Origin: Rhizobium herbae
GTDB lineage: Bacteria > Pseudomonadota > Alphaproteobacteria > Rhizobiales > Rhizobiaceae
Length of the DNA: 64,000 nucleotides
Direction: 5' to 3'
NCBI RefSeq assembly: GCF_017873135.1
Contig: NZ_JAGGJV010000006.1
Location: 310,001 to 374,000, forward strand
Below the pieces are notes generated by a model, which saw only the letters and a program-made list of their open reading frames with translations, was not told the DNA's origin and searched no databases. This document shows, piece by piece, positions 42,341 to 51,229 of this stretch. The position numbers and the translations under genes are program-made. Position 1 is the first letter of the stretch; every line of letters begins with the position of its first letter.

Positions 42341-45300
42341 TTAGCTCTTTGCCGCGACCGCCTCGAATGTTTCCTCGAGTACGGCCAGCAGATGGTCCGC
42401 GTCCCGTTTCGAGAAGATCATCGGCGGTCGCATCTTCAGCACGTTGTCATGCGGTCCTTCGGTGCCCATCAGCACACCGCGCCGCCTTGCGCCGTTCGAG
42501 ACTGCGCGTGCGAAGTCCGTTGCGGGTGCCTTGGTCTTGCGGTCTGTGACGAGTTCGACACCGAGGAAAAGCCCCATGCCGCGCACGTCGCCGATCACTT
42601 CGTGACGTTCTTGCAGCGCCCGGAAGCCGGCCATCAGATAATTGCCGATCTCCAGCGCATTGTGGCGCAGGTCCTGCCCCTCGATGACATCAAGCACGGC
42701 GAGGCCCACGGCGCAGGACACTGGATTGCCGCCGAACGTGTTGAAATATTCCATGCCGTTGTTGAAGCTGTTGGCGATCTCGCGCGTCGTCACGACGGCG
42801 GCCAGCGGATGGCCGTTGCCGATCGGTTTGCCCATGGTGACGATATCGGGGGTAACGCCCTGTTCCTCGAAGGCCCACCAGTGGCTGCCGACCCGGCCGA
42901 AGCCGACCTGGACCTCATCGGCGATGCAGATGCCGCCGACCTCACGCACCATCCGGTAGACTTCCTTCAGGTAACCGTCCGGCAGGAAGACCTGTCCGGC
43001 AACGCTGGGGATGGATTCGGCGATGAAGAAGCCCGGACCTTCGCCCTTCGCCTGCATCGCCGCGATCAGGTCTGCGACGCTTTCGGCATAGCGTTTTCCG
43101 TGTTCCTCGAGCGGCCAGTCAGCGGGTGCACGATAGCTGTCGGGAACCGGTGCGACATGGATATGCGGCTTCTGTCCCTTGCCGCCCTTGCGCTGAAACT
43201 TGTAGGGGCTGATGTCGATCAGCTCCTGCGTCGTGCCGTGATAGGCCCAGTCGAGCACGATGGCGTTTTCGCGGCAGGTATGGGCGCGCATCATCCTGAG
43301 CGCCAGGCCGTTGGCCTCCGAGCCGCTGTTGACGAAGCCGGCGACCGTCAGTTCCTTCGGCAGCGTTGCGGTCAGCCGCTCGGCATAGGTGACGATATTA
43401 TCGTGCAGGTAACGCGTATTGGTGTTGAGCGTCGCTGCCTGTCGCGCCATTGCCTCGACCACGGCCGGATGGGCATGGCCGATGTGGCAGACATTGTTGA
43501 AGCAGTCGAGATAGGCACGGCCGCTGTCGTCGATCAACCAGACGCCGTTGCCGCGCACGAACTTGATCGGCTTGTCGTATGAGATCGACAGGTTGGGAAC
43601 CAAAAGTTCCTTGCGCTGCTTGACGATCTCCTCATGCGATCGCCCGGTTTTCGCGTAGAATTCCGGCGCGATGCCTGCATATGTCAGCGCATCCGGAAAC
43701 AGCTCGGCCCAGACATCCAGATAGCGCGCTTCCCCGACGCCGAGGATTTCGGTGGCGGAGAGCCGGGTGTCGGTGGAAATCTGCAGGTGCAGGTGCGGCG
43801 CCCAGCCGCCGTTTTCAGTGGAAGCCCCCATCTCCCCGACCAGCGCTCCGGCCTCCAGACGGTCGCCCGCTTTCAGCCTGCCGAGCGCTTCGTGGGCAAG
43901 ATGGCCCCAGAGCGTTACGAAGGCCGGGCAGCCCTCCGGTTCGTGGCGCAGCGCAATCAGGCAGCCGTAGCCGAGCGGATCCGGCTCGATCTCGACACTG
44001 ACGACCGTGGCCGCAAGCGGCGTGTAGAGCCTGGTGCCCGCAGCCATGAACAGGTCGAGGCCGAGATGACGGGTTCGGCGGGTCTTTTCGATCAGCCGCG
44101 ATACGAACATCTCGCCGGAATAGACCGTGCGCGCCTCTCCCCAGGGGCCGATGCCGAGATCGACTCCCCGTTCGCTGCAATAGGCTTCCCAGATCGCCTG
44201 CGCCTCGTTCGGCCGCTCGCCAGCGGAGGCCACCGTCATCGGATGCTTGGGGTCAGCATAGGGCACGAGCGCGGCCGGGTAGGTCGCGGCCGGCTTGTCG
44301 AGCAGCGGACGAAGCGACTTGCGGTTGGCTGCAATCCACGCGGTAACGGCATGCGCGCCCGGTGCGGCTTCGAAGCCGCAGGCATGACGCAGGATCACGG
44401 TGGCAAAACGCGGGTTCATCGCATCCATCTTGCGCAACAGCGTCCAGGCCGGCTTTTCGCTGATGGCGAGATAGGGGTTGCCGCCGGTATGGGCATGGCG
44501 CGAGGCCGAGATCGTCACCGAGGTGACGAGCCGCATGGCGATCAGATCGAACAGGAGATCGATTTCCTCTTCGAGAAGGGGATATTCCGCATGGAAGCCG
44601 CGCACGATCGCGGCGGCAGCACCGATCGGATCGGCATGGTCGAGCCCGGCATAGGCGGCAGCGATGGCAACCTCGGCGATGACAGGCGCATAGAGCGCGT
44701 CGCCGAGATCGATCAGGCCGGCGATCCGGTCATGATCGTCATCGGCGACCAGCACGTTCCAGTCATTGGCATCGTTGTGAATGACCGTCGAGCGCAGTTT
44801 CGGCAGTTTCGGCTCGACCACCGTCTCGAAGCGGGCGAGGAATCGCTTGAGCAGCGCCCGGTCCTCGGTGCCGTCAATATGCTGCAGCCTGTCGGCGGAG
44901 CGACCGGCATTGCGGATGTTCCAGTCGAGATCGCGGAGAGCCCCCGGATGCATGAAGCCTTGCAGCGCTTCATCGAAGCGGCCGAGCAGGCGGCCGAGCG
45001 ACGTCAGCGCGTTCTCGCTGCGGGCGGACTGGGCCAGCGGCAAACCCGGCACCCAGCCGACGAGGCGCAGCAGGTGGCGAACGCCATGCGCGCTCGTCGT
45101 CTCCGCAAGGCTGGAGCCGGATGTCGTTGGCCAAAGGTGGGGAACCGGCAGATCAGGCGCGTGCTGGCCGATATGCCCGAGAAGGGCGGTCTGGAATTCG
45201 CTCTCGACCAGCGGTTCGCCGGCATTGACGATCTTGAGGATATAGACCCCGCCATTATTGGCCACCACCTTGAAATTCTGGTCGCGTTCGCTGTCGAGCG

Positions 45301-45394
45301 GCGACAGCAAACCGTCGAGACCATAATGCTCGGCAAGCAGGCTCTTGGCGTCGTCGATGGAAAAATCCGGTGTGGTCTTCAGCATATCGTTCAT
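42341..45394 (-). CDS. Fused APH-type kinase / M23-like domain / class III aminotransferase-fold phospho-lyase (intact zinc motifs)
   Basis: A 1017-residue protein, start ATG 45394 ([20 protein letters not shown]) with GGGGAC upstream; longer in-frame starts lack ribosome sites. Residues about 15-330 are an aminoglycoside-phosphotransferase-fold kinase ([21 protein letters not shown]). Residues about 435-560 are a LytM/M23 peptidase-like beta domain with HLGLD (H443, D447), [20 protein letters not shown] and HLHLQIS (H534, H536), so the zinc ligands are present. Residues about 590-1010 are the class III aminotransferase fold with K856 in [13 protein letters not shown]. There is no signal peptide, so a cell-wall role for the M23 part is doubtful. 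Kinase plus phospho-lyase action on an amino alcohol is inferred. An Lrp gene is divergent. Confidence 0.9.
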   Translation of the reverse strand: MNDMLKTTPDFSIDDAKSLLAEHYGLDGLLSPLDSERDQNFKVVANNGGVYILKIVNAGEPLVESEFQTALLGHIGQHAPDLPVPHLWPTTSGSSLAETTSAHGVRHLLRLVGWVPGLPLAQSARSENALTSLGRLLGRFDEALQGFMHPGALRDLDWNIRNAGRSADRLQHIDGTEDRALLKRFLARFETVVEPKLPKLRSTVIHNDANDWNVLVADDDHDRIAGLIDLGDALYAPVIAEVAIAAAYAGLDHADPIGAAAAIVRGFHAEYPLLEEEIDLLFDLIAMRLVTSVTISASRHAHTGGNPYLAISEKPAWTLLRKMDAMNPRFATVILRHACGFEAAPGAHAVTAWIAANRKSLRPLLDKPAATYPAALVPYADPKHPMTVASAGERPNEAQAIWEAYCSERGVDLGIGPWGEARTVYSGEMFVSRLIEKTRRTRHLGLDLFMAAGTRLYTPLAATVVSVEIEPDPLGYGCLIALRHEPEGCPAFVTLWGHLAHEALGRLKAGDRLEAGALVGEMGASTENGGWAPHLHLQISTDTRLSATEILGVGEARYLDVWAELFPDALTYAGIAPEFYAKTGRSHEEIVKQRKELLVPNLSISYDKPIKFVRGNGVWLIDDSGRAYLDCFNNVCHIGHAHPAVVEAMARQAATLNTNTRYLHDNIVTYAERLTATLPKELTVAGFVNSGSEANGLALRMMRAHTCRENAIVLDWAYHGTTQELIDISPYKFQRKGGKGQKPHIHVAPVPDSYRAPADWPLEEHGKRYAESVADLIAAMQAKGEGPGFFIAESIPSVAGQVFLPDGYLKEVYRMVREVGGICIADEVQVGFGRVGSHWWAFEEQGVTPDIVTMGKPIGNGHPLAAVVTTREIANSFNNGMEYFNTFGGNPVSCAVGLAVLDVIEGQDLRHNALEIGNYLMAGFRALQERHEVIGDVRGMGLFLGVELVTDRKTKAPATDFARAVSNGARRRGVLMGTEGPHDNVLKMRPPMIFSKRDADHLLAVLEETFEAVAAKS

Positions 45395-45521
45395 GTCGTG
45401 TCCCCGTGTTGCCATCAGAGTTGCACGATGGGCCGTCCGGTGCACCCGGCATAGCGACGGTTGCACCGGCATTGTGTTTATAATAACCGTCATCTTGTCG
45501 GCTCCCTCAAAGGCGGAAAAT

Positions 45522-45956
45522 ATGCAGGATACAGACGCGATCGACCGGACGATCCTGAGCATCCTGTCGCGGGAAGCGCGGATCCCGATGAAGTCGCTCG
45601 CCGGACGCATCGGCCTGTCGAGAAGTGCGACGACCGAGCGGGTCACCCGGCTGGAAAAGGCGGGGATCATTCGTGGCTACAGGGCCGATATCGGTCAGCT
45701 GGACGAAGGCCAGGTCCAGGCCTTCCTGCTTTTGACGCTGAAGAAGACGCCGTCGATCGGCGTGCTCGACCGCTTGGCCGGGTTCTCCTCCGTGCGAAAA
45801 GTGTCCTCCGTCAGCGGTCAGCTCGATCTCGTCGTCGAGGTCGAGGTCGGGTCGATCAATGCGCTGAACGAACTGCGGAACGAAGTGGCGACGATGGAAA
45901 ATGTCGATGACCTGACGACCTCCATCGTTCTGCGCCGCGACATCGAGCGCAGCTGA
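45522..45956 (+). CDS. Lrp/AsnC-family transcriptional regulator
   Basis: A 144-residue protein, start ATG 45522 (MQDTDAIDRTILSILSREAR). The helix-turn-helix is PMKSLAGRIGLSRSATTERVTRLEKAGII (shown in parts: SLAGRIGLSRSATTERVTRL). The C-terminal RAM ligand domain (about 65-144) includes VQAFLLLTLKKTPSIGVLDR and LDLVVEVEVGSINALNELRN. It is divergent from the kinase/M23/aminotransferase fusion across 127 bases and is the obvious candidate regulator, sensing an amino acid or amine. AAAGGCGGAA before the ATG serves as ribosome site. Confidence 0.92.
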   Translation: MQDTDAIDRTILSILSREARIPMKSLAGRIGLSRSATTERVTRLEKAGIIRGYRADIGQLDEGQVQAFLLLTLKKTPSIGVLDRLAGFSSVRKVSSVSGQLDLVVEVEVGSINALNELRNEVATMENVDDLTTSIVLRRDIERS

Positions 45957-46243
45957 GGCCGCGCTTGACTTCGCTGCCAATGCCCACACAATGATGTACG
46001 GACGAATTGCAGCGACTACACCCGTGGCAGCGCCAACTTGACGAAAGAGGCCGCGACGTTTCCGGCCGCCGAACCCCGTTCCGCCCAAAACTGTCCCTCG
46101 AAAAATTTGAAAGTCTTTCGCTTGCCCCGTCGAAATGGACGGCTAGCGATCCGGCGCACGAAAACGCACAATCACAAAACCGTAAATGAGACATCCGGCT
46201 TCCCGTCTTGGGCAGCGGGAGACTGATCGGGCAGGGGCCCTGA
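45957..46243. other. Intergenic region holding the purine permease promoter
   Basis: About 290 bases. An imperfect long-range repeat, GCTGCCA near 45974 and TGGCAGC near 46024, is the only structure in the first part. The TTTGAAAGT motif shared with two other purine promoters is at 46106-46114. No convincing open frame was found. Confidence 0.45.
46106..46120 (+). promoter_or_regulatory. Shared purine-regulon motif TTTGAAAGT, permease copy
   Basis: TTTGAAAGTCTTTCG, preceded by CGAAAAA. The first nine bases are identical to sites at 50776 and 56897, which lie before other purine-catabolism genes. It is 236 bases before the permease start, so it would give a long structured 5' leader. It could be an activator site or a -35 region. 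Confidence 0.5.
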
Positions 46244-46341
46244 CAAGCCGATACGGCTTGAAAATCGGTACAGTTTTGGTTGGTCCGCCGGAGGAGAAGG
46301 CGGTTTGGCCAGTGGCATGCGCCAGGATCTGACGATCCTGG
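46244..46341 (+). promoter_or_regulatory. Structured 5' leader of the purine permease gene
   Basis: Three hairpins precede the ribosome binding site: CAAGCCG-ATA-CGGCTTG (46244-46260), CCGCC/GGCGG (46285-46303) and CCAGGATC-TGAC-GATCCTGG (46322-46341). The last ends 3 bases before AAGGGAGG. The arrangement suits a cis-acting control element, possibly ligand-responsive, but I could not match it to a known riboswitch. Confidence 0.4.
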
Positions 46342-46355
46342 GCAAGGGAGGAAAT

Positions 46356-47648
46356 ATGTTTGAACGGCTCTTCAAGCTGACTGAGCACAATACGACAATC
46401 CGCACCGAACTGGTCGCGGGCATGACGACATTTCTGACGATGTCGTACATCATCTTCGTCAATCCGGACATTCTGTCGACCACCGGCATGGACCGCGACG
46501 CGATCTTCGTCGCCACCTGTATCGCCGCAGCCCTTGGCTCGGCCGTCATGGCGCTGGTTGCCAACTGGCCGATCGGCATGGCGCCGGGCATGGGGCTGAA
46601 TGCCTTCTTCGCCTTCACGGTCGTCGCCGCCCTCGGCTTCACCTGGCAGCAGGCGCTGGGCGCCGTCTTCATCTCGGGCCTGATCTTCGTCTTCCTGACG
46701 GTGACGGGCATCCGCAGCTGGCTGATCGAAGGTATCCCGCATTCGCTGCGCAGCGCCATTGCCACCGGTATCGGCCTCTTCCTCGGCATCATCGCCCTGA
46801 AGAATGCCAGCATCGTCGTCGACAATCCGGCAACGCTGGTCGGCCTCGGCAGCCTGAAGGCAACCGGGCCGCTGCTCGCGATCTTCGGCTTCTTCGTCAT
46901 CGCGGTGCTTGATGCGCTCAGGGTGCGCGGGGCCATCCTGATCGGCATTCTGGCCGTCACGGTGCTGTCGTGGATGACCGGCGTCAGCGAATTCCGCGGC
47001 ATCGTCTCGATGCCGCCGAGCATGGCGCCGACCTTCCTGCAGCTCGACATCGTCGGCGCGCTGCATGGCGGCCTGATCCATGTCATCCTCGTCTTCGTCC
47101 TGGTCGAAGTGTTCGACGCCACCGGCACGCTGATCGGCGTCGCCAAGCGCGCCAACCTGATCCAGGAAGGCAAGCCGAGCCGCCTCGGCCGCGCGCTGCT
47201 CGCCGACAGCACGGCCATCGTCGCCGGTTCGCTGATGGGCACCAGCAGCACCACCGCCTATGTCGAAAGCGCATCGGGCGTTCAGGCCGGCGGCCGCACG
47301 GGTCTGACGGCTCTGGTCATCGCCGTCCTCTTCCTCGCCTCGCTGTTCATCTCGCCATTGGCAGGCTCCGTCCCCACCTATGCGACGGCACCGGCCCTGC
47401 TTTACGTCGCAGGCCTGATGATGCGCGAACTGACTGAAGTCGATTGGGAAGACCTGACCGAAGCCGCACCGGCAGCGCTCACGGCACTTGCCATGCCCTT
47501 CACCTACTCGATCGCCAACGGCCTCGCCTTCGGCTTCATCAGCTATGTCGTCCTGAAACTGTTCACCGGAAAATGGCGGGCGATCCATCCGGCAACCCTG
47601 ATTGTGGCAGTGCTGTTCGTCATCCGCTTTGCGTTTTTCGCGGAGTGA
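46356..47648 (+). CDS. NCS2-family purine permease (AzgA-like adenine/guanine/hypoxanthine transporter)
   Basis: A 430-residue integral membrane protein with about 13-14 segments. Start ATG 46356 (MFERLFKLTEHNTTIRTELV) follows AAGGGAGG by 5 bases; the in-frame GTG or ATG upstream lies within hairpins. Family marks are AGMTTFLTMSYIIFVNPDIL, GMAPGMGLNAFFAFTVV, VFVLVEVFDATGTLIGVAKR and the GTSSTTAYVESASGVQAGGR TGLTAL motif of the AzgA/PbuG group. These import adenine, guanine or hypoxanthine by proton symport. It heads the purine-catabolism region that continues from 48.8 to 59.5 kb. Confidence 0.92.
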   Translation: MFERLFKLTEHNTTIRTELVAGMTTFLTMSYIIFVNPDILSTTGMDRDAIFVATCIAAALGSAVMALVANWPIGMAPGMGLNAFFAFTVVAALGFTWQQALGAVFISGLIFVFLTVTGIRSWLIEGIPHSLRSAIATGIGLFLGIIALKNASIVVDNPATLVGLGSLKATGPLLAIFGFFVIAVLDALRVRGAILIGILAVTVLSWMTGVSEFRGIVSMPPSMAPTFLQLDIVGALHGGLIHVILVFVLVEVFDATGTLIGVAKRANLIQEGKPSRLGRALLADSTAIVAGSLMGTSSTTAYVESASGVQAGGRTGLTALVIAVLFLASLFISPLAGSVPTYATAPALLYVAGLMMRELTEVDWEDLTEAAPAALTALAMPFTYSIANGLAFGFISYVVLKLFTGKWRAIHPATLIVAVLFVIRFAFFAE

Positions 47649-47815
47649 GGCGAGGCGAAGGGGCGATAACCCCGCTCGCCAATGCTTCGGAAACGGGTCG
47701 CATTCATCGCGGCCCGTTTTCACGATATGTTCGGGCGTACGCTGTCGGCGCATTGCAGACGGACGGTTGTGCTGGCATTTTGAGACGGGCGAACACCGAA
47801 CAAGGCAGGCTAGCA

Positions 47816-48061
47816 ATGACGGGGAAATTTCTAAGGCGTGGTGCGATCGTAGACACCATTAAGAGCGATGAGCGAATGAATGCGCAACAAAAAAGGTCAG
47901 GTCAGACCCGATATCATGTCGATGTCGTATCATGTGGATGTCCAGATGAGAATTGCGGTGCGTTCCATATACTCAGGGCAGAGCGGCCACTTCCCTCCAC
48001 CGAGGAAGCAGCGGACACATTACTATCGCATCGGCGGAAGCAAAAAATACGCTACGAATGA
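47816..48061 (+). CDS. Hypothetical small protein
   Basis: An 81-residue frame starting at ATG 47816 (MTGKFLRRGAIVDTIKSDER) with AAGGCAGG about 8 bases upstream. The middle part RYHVDVVSCGCPDENCGAFH has four Cys or His residues in close spacing and reads like a small metal-binding loop. The C-terminus is basic (LLSHRRKQKIRYE). No family recognised. It lies in an AT-richer, apparently acquired or decayed patch between the permease and allA. It may be real or a chance frame. Confidence 0.4.
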   Translation: MTGKFLRRGAIVDTIKSDERMNAQQKRSGQTRYHVDVVSCGCPDENCGAFHILRAERPLPSTEEAADTLLSHRRKQKIRYE

Positions 48062-48104
48062 TTGTGTTACATGGCCACTTCTGGACCCCAACGCGATCAC
48101 TCAA

Positions 48105-48362
48105 TTAATCAGCTCTTGTTTCTCTTAGCCATTGGATAACGGCCTTCGCCTCGTGCTCTGCTGCTGTGAACTCATCATAAAGCCCCGACTCGTAGGTTGG
48201 ACTCCAGTAGGTGTATGGTCCAAATCCAGGGATTTCATCGTCAAGCTCTTGTTCTTCCCCGAATGAGTACAGTCCATTACCGTGGTCAACGAATGTAACT
48301 CGAGCTTTTCCATCCGCTCTTTCGATAGCACTGATGAAGGGCTTCAAACTCGATAACTCCAA
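48105..48362 (-). CDS. Hypothetical protein, possibly 5'-truncated
   Basis: An 85-residue frame with only a TTG (48362) as start; no ATG or GTG lies between it and the upstream stop. The sequence LKPFISAIERADGKARVTFV, DHGNGLYSFGEEQELDDEIP and GPYTYWSPTYESGLYDEFTA is soluble, acidic and protein-like, but I do not recognise a family. Base composition is clearly AT-richer than the neighbouring genes, suggesting transfer. The absence of a good start and of a ribosome site suggests that the 5' end was lost. Confidence 0.42.
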   Translation of the reverse strand: MELSSLKPFISAIERADGKARVTFVDHGNGLYSFGEEQELDDEIPGFGPYTYWSPTYESGLYDEFTAAEHEAKAVIQWLRETRAD

Positions 48363-48593
48363 TTTCGCCTGCTTCTGATCGGCTTATTCTATTTTGTCGC
48401 AAAGTCCCGACTGAAGTGTCATTTACTTTTCTATGTTTGCAACGTGGAATGATAGGGAGTTCTGCGACGAAAACAATGTCCGTTCTTGGTGAACTCGGGG
48501 AGTTATCACTTTCCCCTGCTGTGCCTTGCCTGCGGTCATGCTGCGTTGTCGGCCAAGACCATAAAGGAATTAGAGAGGCCTCGGCCGACAGTC

Positions 48594-48772
48594 TCAGCCC
48601 GCCGAGGAGGGCTTGAGGCCATCGGCACCGCGAAGGATGCCGGCATCGCGAAGCTCGTCGTTGAATTTGCCCATCGCCTCCATCATCGTGTTGGTCTCGG
48701 GCGTGAAAAAACCCCCTTCTCGCTATCTTCGGTAGCTTTCACGAACACCATCACACGCATCGTCTGTCTCAT
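48594..48772 (-). pseudogene. Decayed YciI/DGPF-domain protein gene fragment
   Basis: The minus strand from ATG 48760 encodes MRVMVFVKATEDSEKG, the standard opening of YciI-like (DGPF) proteins. The match then continues in another frame: TPETNTMMEAMGKFNDELRD, AGILRGADGLKPSSAG. The switch falls at a GGGGGTTTTTT run (about 48706-48716), two bases longer than expected. A TGA ends the match after about 55 residues, where the intact family is near 120-140. So the gene is frameshifted and truncated. Confidence 0.6.
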
Positions 48773-48786
48773 TGTTAGAGCTGGCC

Positions 48787-49272
48787 TCACCGGATCAAAA
48801 ACGGCGTCTCATAAAAATACTCTTCCAGATTGACGCCTTCGCCGGCGCGGTCGACGACGGCGAAGTCGGAGACCCCTTCGAGTGGCGTCAGGATGCCGTG
48901 CCAGACGTTGCGGCCTATATTGACGCCTTGGCCGGGCGCCGTCTTGAAGGCGATCGGCTCGCCCGGCCCGTCCGGCGTTTCCTCGGCAACAACCACGAGA
49001 AAGGGATGTTCGCTTAGCGGTATGAACGCCTGGCTACCCAACGGGTGCCGCTCGACCATGCCGAGTTCCAGTGGCAGCGAATAGGGCTCGCCGCGCAGCA
49101 GGCTGATCATCGGGCGGGCCTTTTCACCCGTCGTCTCGATCCTGGCAAGATCATGGTAGCGCACGCATTTGCCCGCATTGATCGGGAAACTGTGTGCGCC
49201 TTCGGTTTCGAGAACTTCGCCGAAGGGGGCGAAAGCCTCGCGGGTCAGCGGTCTGATGTCGATCGTCTTCAT
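48787..49272 (-). CDS. allA: Ureidoglycolate lyase
   Basis: A 161-residue protein, start ATG 49272 (MKTIDIRPLTREAFAPFGEV); a GTG at 49281 is in frame. Family motifs are GKCVRYHDLA, MVERHPLGSQAFIPLSEHPF, LVVVAEETPDGPGEP and the HxxxxLxP region GVNIGRNVWHGILTPLEGVS, VVDR. It splits ureidoglycolate into glyoxylate and urea, the last step of allantoin breakdown. It starts 11 bases after the PuuE-UraD gene on the same strand, so the two form an operon. Allantoate amidohydrolase is not in the window. Confidence 0.93.
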   Translation of the reverse strand: MKTIDIRPLTREAFAPFGEVLETEGAHSFPINAGKCVRYHDLARIETTGEKARPMISLLRGEPYSLPLELGMVERHPLGSQAFIPLSEHPFLVVVAEETPDGPGEPIAFKTAPGQGVNIGRNVWHGILTPLEGVSDFAVVDRAGEGVNLEEYFYETPFLIR

Positions 49273-49283
49273 CCTCTCCACCC

Positions 49284-50702
49284 TCAGTTCGGCAGCATGT
49301 CGGTCAGGCGCAGCAGGGCGATCCGCTCGACCTGACGGCAGGCCGTTTGAAATTCGCTCTGCCAGTCATTGCCGATACGGCGTTGAAAGGCGGCCAGGAT
49401 GTCGTCCTTGCCGAGACCGCGAACGGCGATGATGAAGGGGAAGCCGAACGTCTTGACATAGCGGCCATTGAGAATGGTGAACTGCTCGCGTTCGGCATCC
49501 GTCAGGGCGTCGAGCCCGGCGGACGCCTGTTCGCTGGTCGAGCTTTCGGTCAGGCGCTTGGCCTGCGCCAGTTTTCCGGCGAGATCCGGATGGGCATTGA
49601 GCACCGCCAGCCGCTCCGTTTCGCTCGCCCCACGAAAGACCGCCGCCAAGGCGGCATGCAGGCCGATCGCGGTATCGTTGGCTGCTCCCAACTCGCCCGC
49701 ATAGGCGCGCCGGGCGATCCAGTCCGAATGTTCGAAGACGCCGCCGAAGCGGGTTACGAAAGCCTCTTCTGCAAGGTGCGACGGGCGGTTTTCATTCGGC
49801 TTGAAGGGAAATGCCTTGGCCCAATGATCGGCGATATCGATGCGGCGGGCGATCCAGACCTTGTCGTGGCTCTTCACGTAATCGATGAACCGGGCAAGAG
49901 CCGCCGCGCGCCCCGGCCGTCCCGCCAGCCGGCAATGCAGGCCGATATTCATCATTTTTGGCGCGCCCTCTGCACCTTCCGAATAAAGCACGTCGAACGT
50001 GTCTTTCAGATAACTGAAGAACTGGTCGCCGCTGTTGAACCCTTGCGCTGTGGCAAAACGCATGTCGTTGGTGTCGAGCGTATAGGGGATGACCAGCTGG
50101 TGCCTGCCAGCGTGTTCGTGCCAATAGGGTAGGTCGTCGGCATAGCTGTCGGAGACATAGGCAAAGCCGCCTTCCTCGGTCACCAGATCGACGGTGTTTT
50201 CCGAGCAACGGCCGGTGTACCAGCCGCGCGGCCGTTCGCCGGTGACGAGCGTATGCAGCCGGATCGCGTCGACGATCTGCTTGCGCTCCTCGGCCGGGTC
50301 CATGTCCTTGTGTTCGACCCATTTCAGCCCGTGCGAAGCGATTTCCCAGCCTGCGCTTTGCATCGCCGCCACCTGTTCCGGGGAGCGTTTCAAGGCGGTA
50401 GCGACACCATAGACGGTGACCGGAACGTCCCGTTCGGTCAGCAGCCGGTGTAGCCGCCAGAAGCCGGCGCGGGCGCCGTATTCATAGATCGATTCCATGT
50501 TCCAATGGCGCTGGCCGGGCCATGCCTGGGCACCAACAATCTCCGACAGGAAGGCTTCCGAGGCGATGTCGCCGTGGAGTACGCAGTTTTCGCCACCCTC
50601 TTCGTAGTTGACGACAAACTGGACTGCGATGCGGGCGCCTCCCGGCCAGGTTGCATCGGGCGTCACGGCGCCGTAGCCCTGCAGATCGCGGGGATATCTC
50701 AT
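49284..50702 (-). CDS. Fused allantoinase (PuuE type) and OHCU decarboxylase (UraD)
   Basis: A 472-residue two-domain enzyme. Residues 1-300 are the polysaccharide-deacetylase-fold allantoinase PuuE (DATWPGGARIAVQFVVNYEE, GGENCVLHGD, MESIYEYGARAGFWRLHRLL, GWEIASHGLKW, WYTGRCSENT). Residues about 310-472 are 2-oxo-4-hydroxy-4-carboxy-5-ureidoimidazoline decarboxylase UraD (FGGVFEHSDWIARRAYAGEL, LNAHPDLAGKLA, LTESSTSEQASAGLDALTDA, FGFPFIIAVRGLGKDDI). UraD makes S-allantoin and PuuE opens it to allantoate, so the fusion joins consecutive steps. It is divergent from uraH and followed by allA. Confidence 0.94.
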   Translation of the reverse strand: MRYPRDLQGYGAVTPDATWPGGARIAVQFVVNYEEGGENCVLHGDIASEAFLSEIVGAQAWPGQRHWNMESIYEYGARAGFWRLHRLLTERDVPVTVYGVATALKRSPEQVAAMQSAGWEIASHGLKWVEHKDMDPAEERKQIVDAIRLHTLVTGERPRGWYTGRCSENTVDLVTEEGGFAYVSDSYADDLPYWHEHAGRHQLVIPYTLDTNDMRFATAQGFNSGDQFFSYLKDTFDVLYSEGAEGAPKMMNIGLHCRLAGRPGRAAALARFIDYVKSHDKVWIARRIDIADHWAKAFPFKPNENRPSHLAEEAFVTRFGGVFEHSDWIARRAYAGELGAANDTAIGLHAALAAVFRGASETERLAVLNAHPDLAGKLAQAKRLTESSTSEQASAGLDALTDAEREQFTILNGRYVKTFGFPFIIAVRGLGKDDILAAFQRRIGNDWQSEFQTACRQVERIALLRLTDMLPN

Positions 50703-50767
50703 GAAGTCATTCCTCCCAGATGTGTGATTGACCGATTTCTAAACAGAAAACGCGCGCGCCATTCCCC

Positions 50768-50788
50768 TTCAAAATTTTGAAAGTCTCG
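50768..50788. promoter_or_regulatory. Palindrome and shared purine motif between puuE-uraD and uraH
   Basis: TTCAAAATTTTGAA (50768-50781) is a perfect 14-bp palindrome overlapping TTTGAAAGTCTCG (50776-50788), the motif also found at 46106 and 56897. It lies near the middle of a 164-base divergent region, about 66 bases from the puuE-uraD start and 79 from the uraH start. Binding by a purine-responsive regulator at the shared control region is likely. Confidence 0.5.
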
Positions 50789-50866
50789 AACGATCAGCCC
50801 GCTACCGCAGGGAAGTGCCCTGGCGGATAGTGGTCCGATGAATGCAGTCTCGAGGAGGTGAAACGC

Positions 50867-51226
50867 ATGCAAACTGGAACAGCCGGCCGGCTGACGACCC
50901 ATGTGCTCGACACGGCGCTCGGCAAGCCTGCCGAAAACCTGCGCATCGATCTCTTTCGCATCGACGGCGAACGCGCCGGGCTGATCGGTTCCACCCGCAC
51001 CAATGATGACGGCCGCTGCGATGCGCCGCTGTTGAGCGGCGATGCGATGACCTCCGGCACCTACGAACTGCGTTTCCATGCCGGCGATTACCTCGACCGA
51101 AAGGACGGCGACGTGCCGTTTCTCGACATCATCCCCATCCGCTTCGGCATCGCGGACGTGTCGGTGCATTACCATGTGCCGCTGCTGCTTTCGCCCTACA
51201 GCTATTCGACCTATCGCGGGAGCTGA
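50867..51226 (+). CDS. uraH: 5-hydroxyisourate hydrolase (transthyretin-related)
   Basis: A 119-residue protein. Start ATG 50867 ([20 protein letters not shown]) follows GAGGAGG by about 8 bases. The transthyretin-related fold shows all family motifs: [12 protein letters not shown] (catalytic His), [23 protein letters not shown], and the C-terminal [18 protein letters not shown] tetrapeptide. It hydrolyses 5-hydroxyisourate, the product of PuuD, to OHCU for UraD. It is the first gene of the rightward xdh operon; xdhA begins 4 bases downstream. Confidence 0.95.
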   Translation: MQTGTAGRLTTHVLDTALGKPAENLRIDLFRIDGERAGLIGSTRTNDDGRCDAPLLSGDAMTSGTYELRFHAGDYLDRKDGDVPFLDIIPIRFGIADVSVHYHVPLLLSPYSYSTYRGS

Positions 51227-51229
51227 GCC

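Noticed and set aside
42341-45394. Secreted peptidoglycan hydrolase because of the M23 domain
   Set aside because: There is no signal peptide and the domain lies between two cytosolic enzyme folds.
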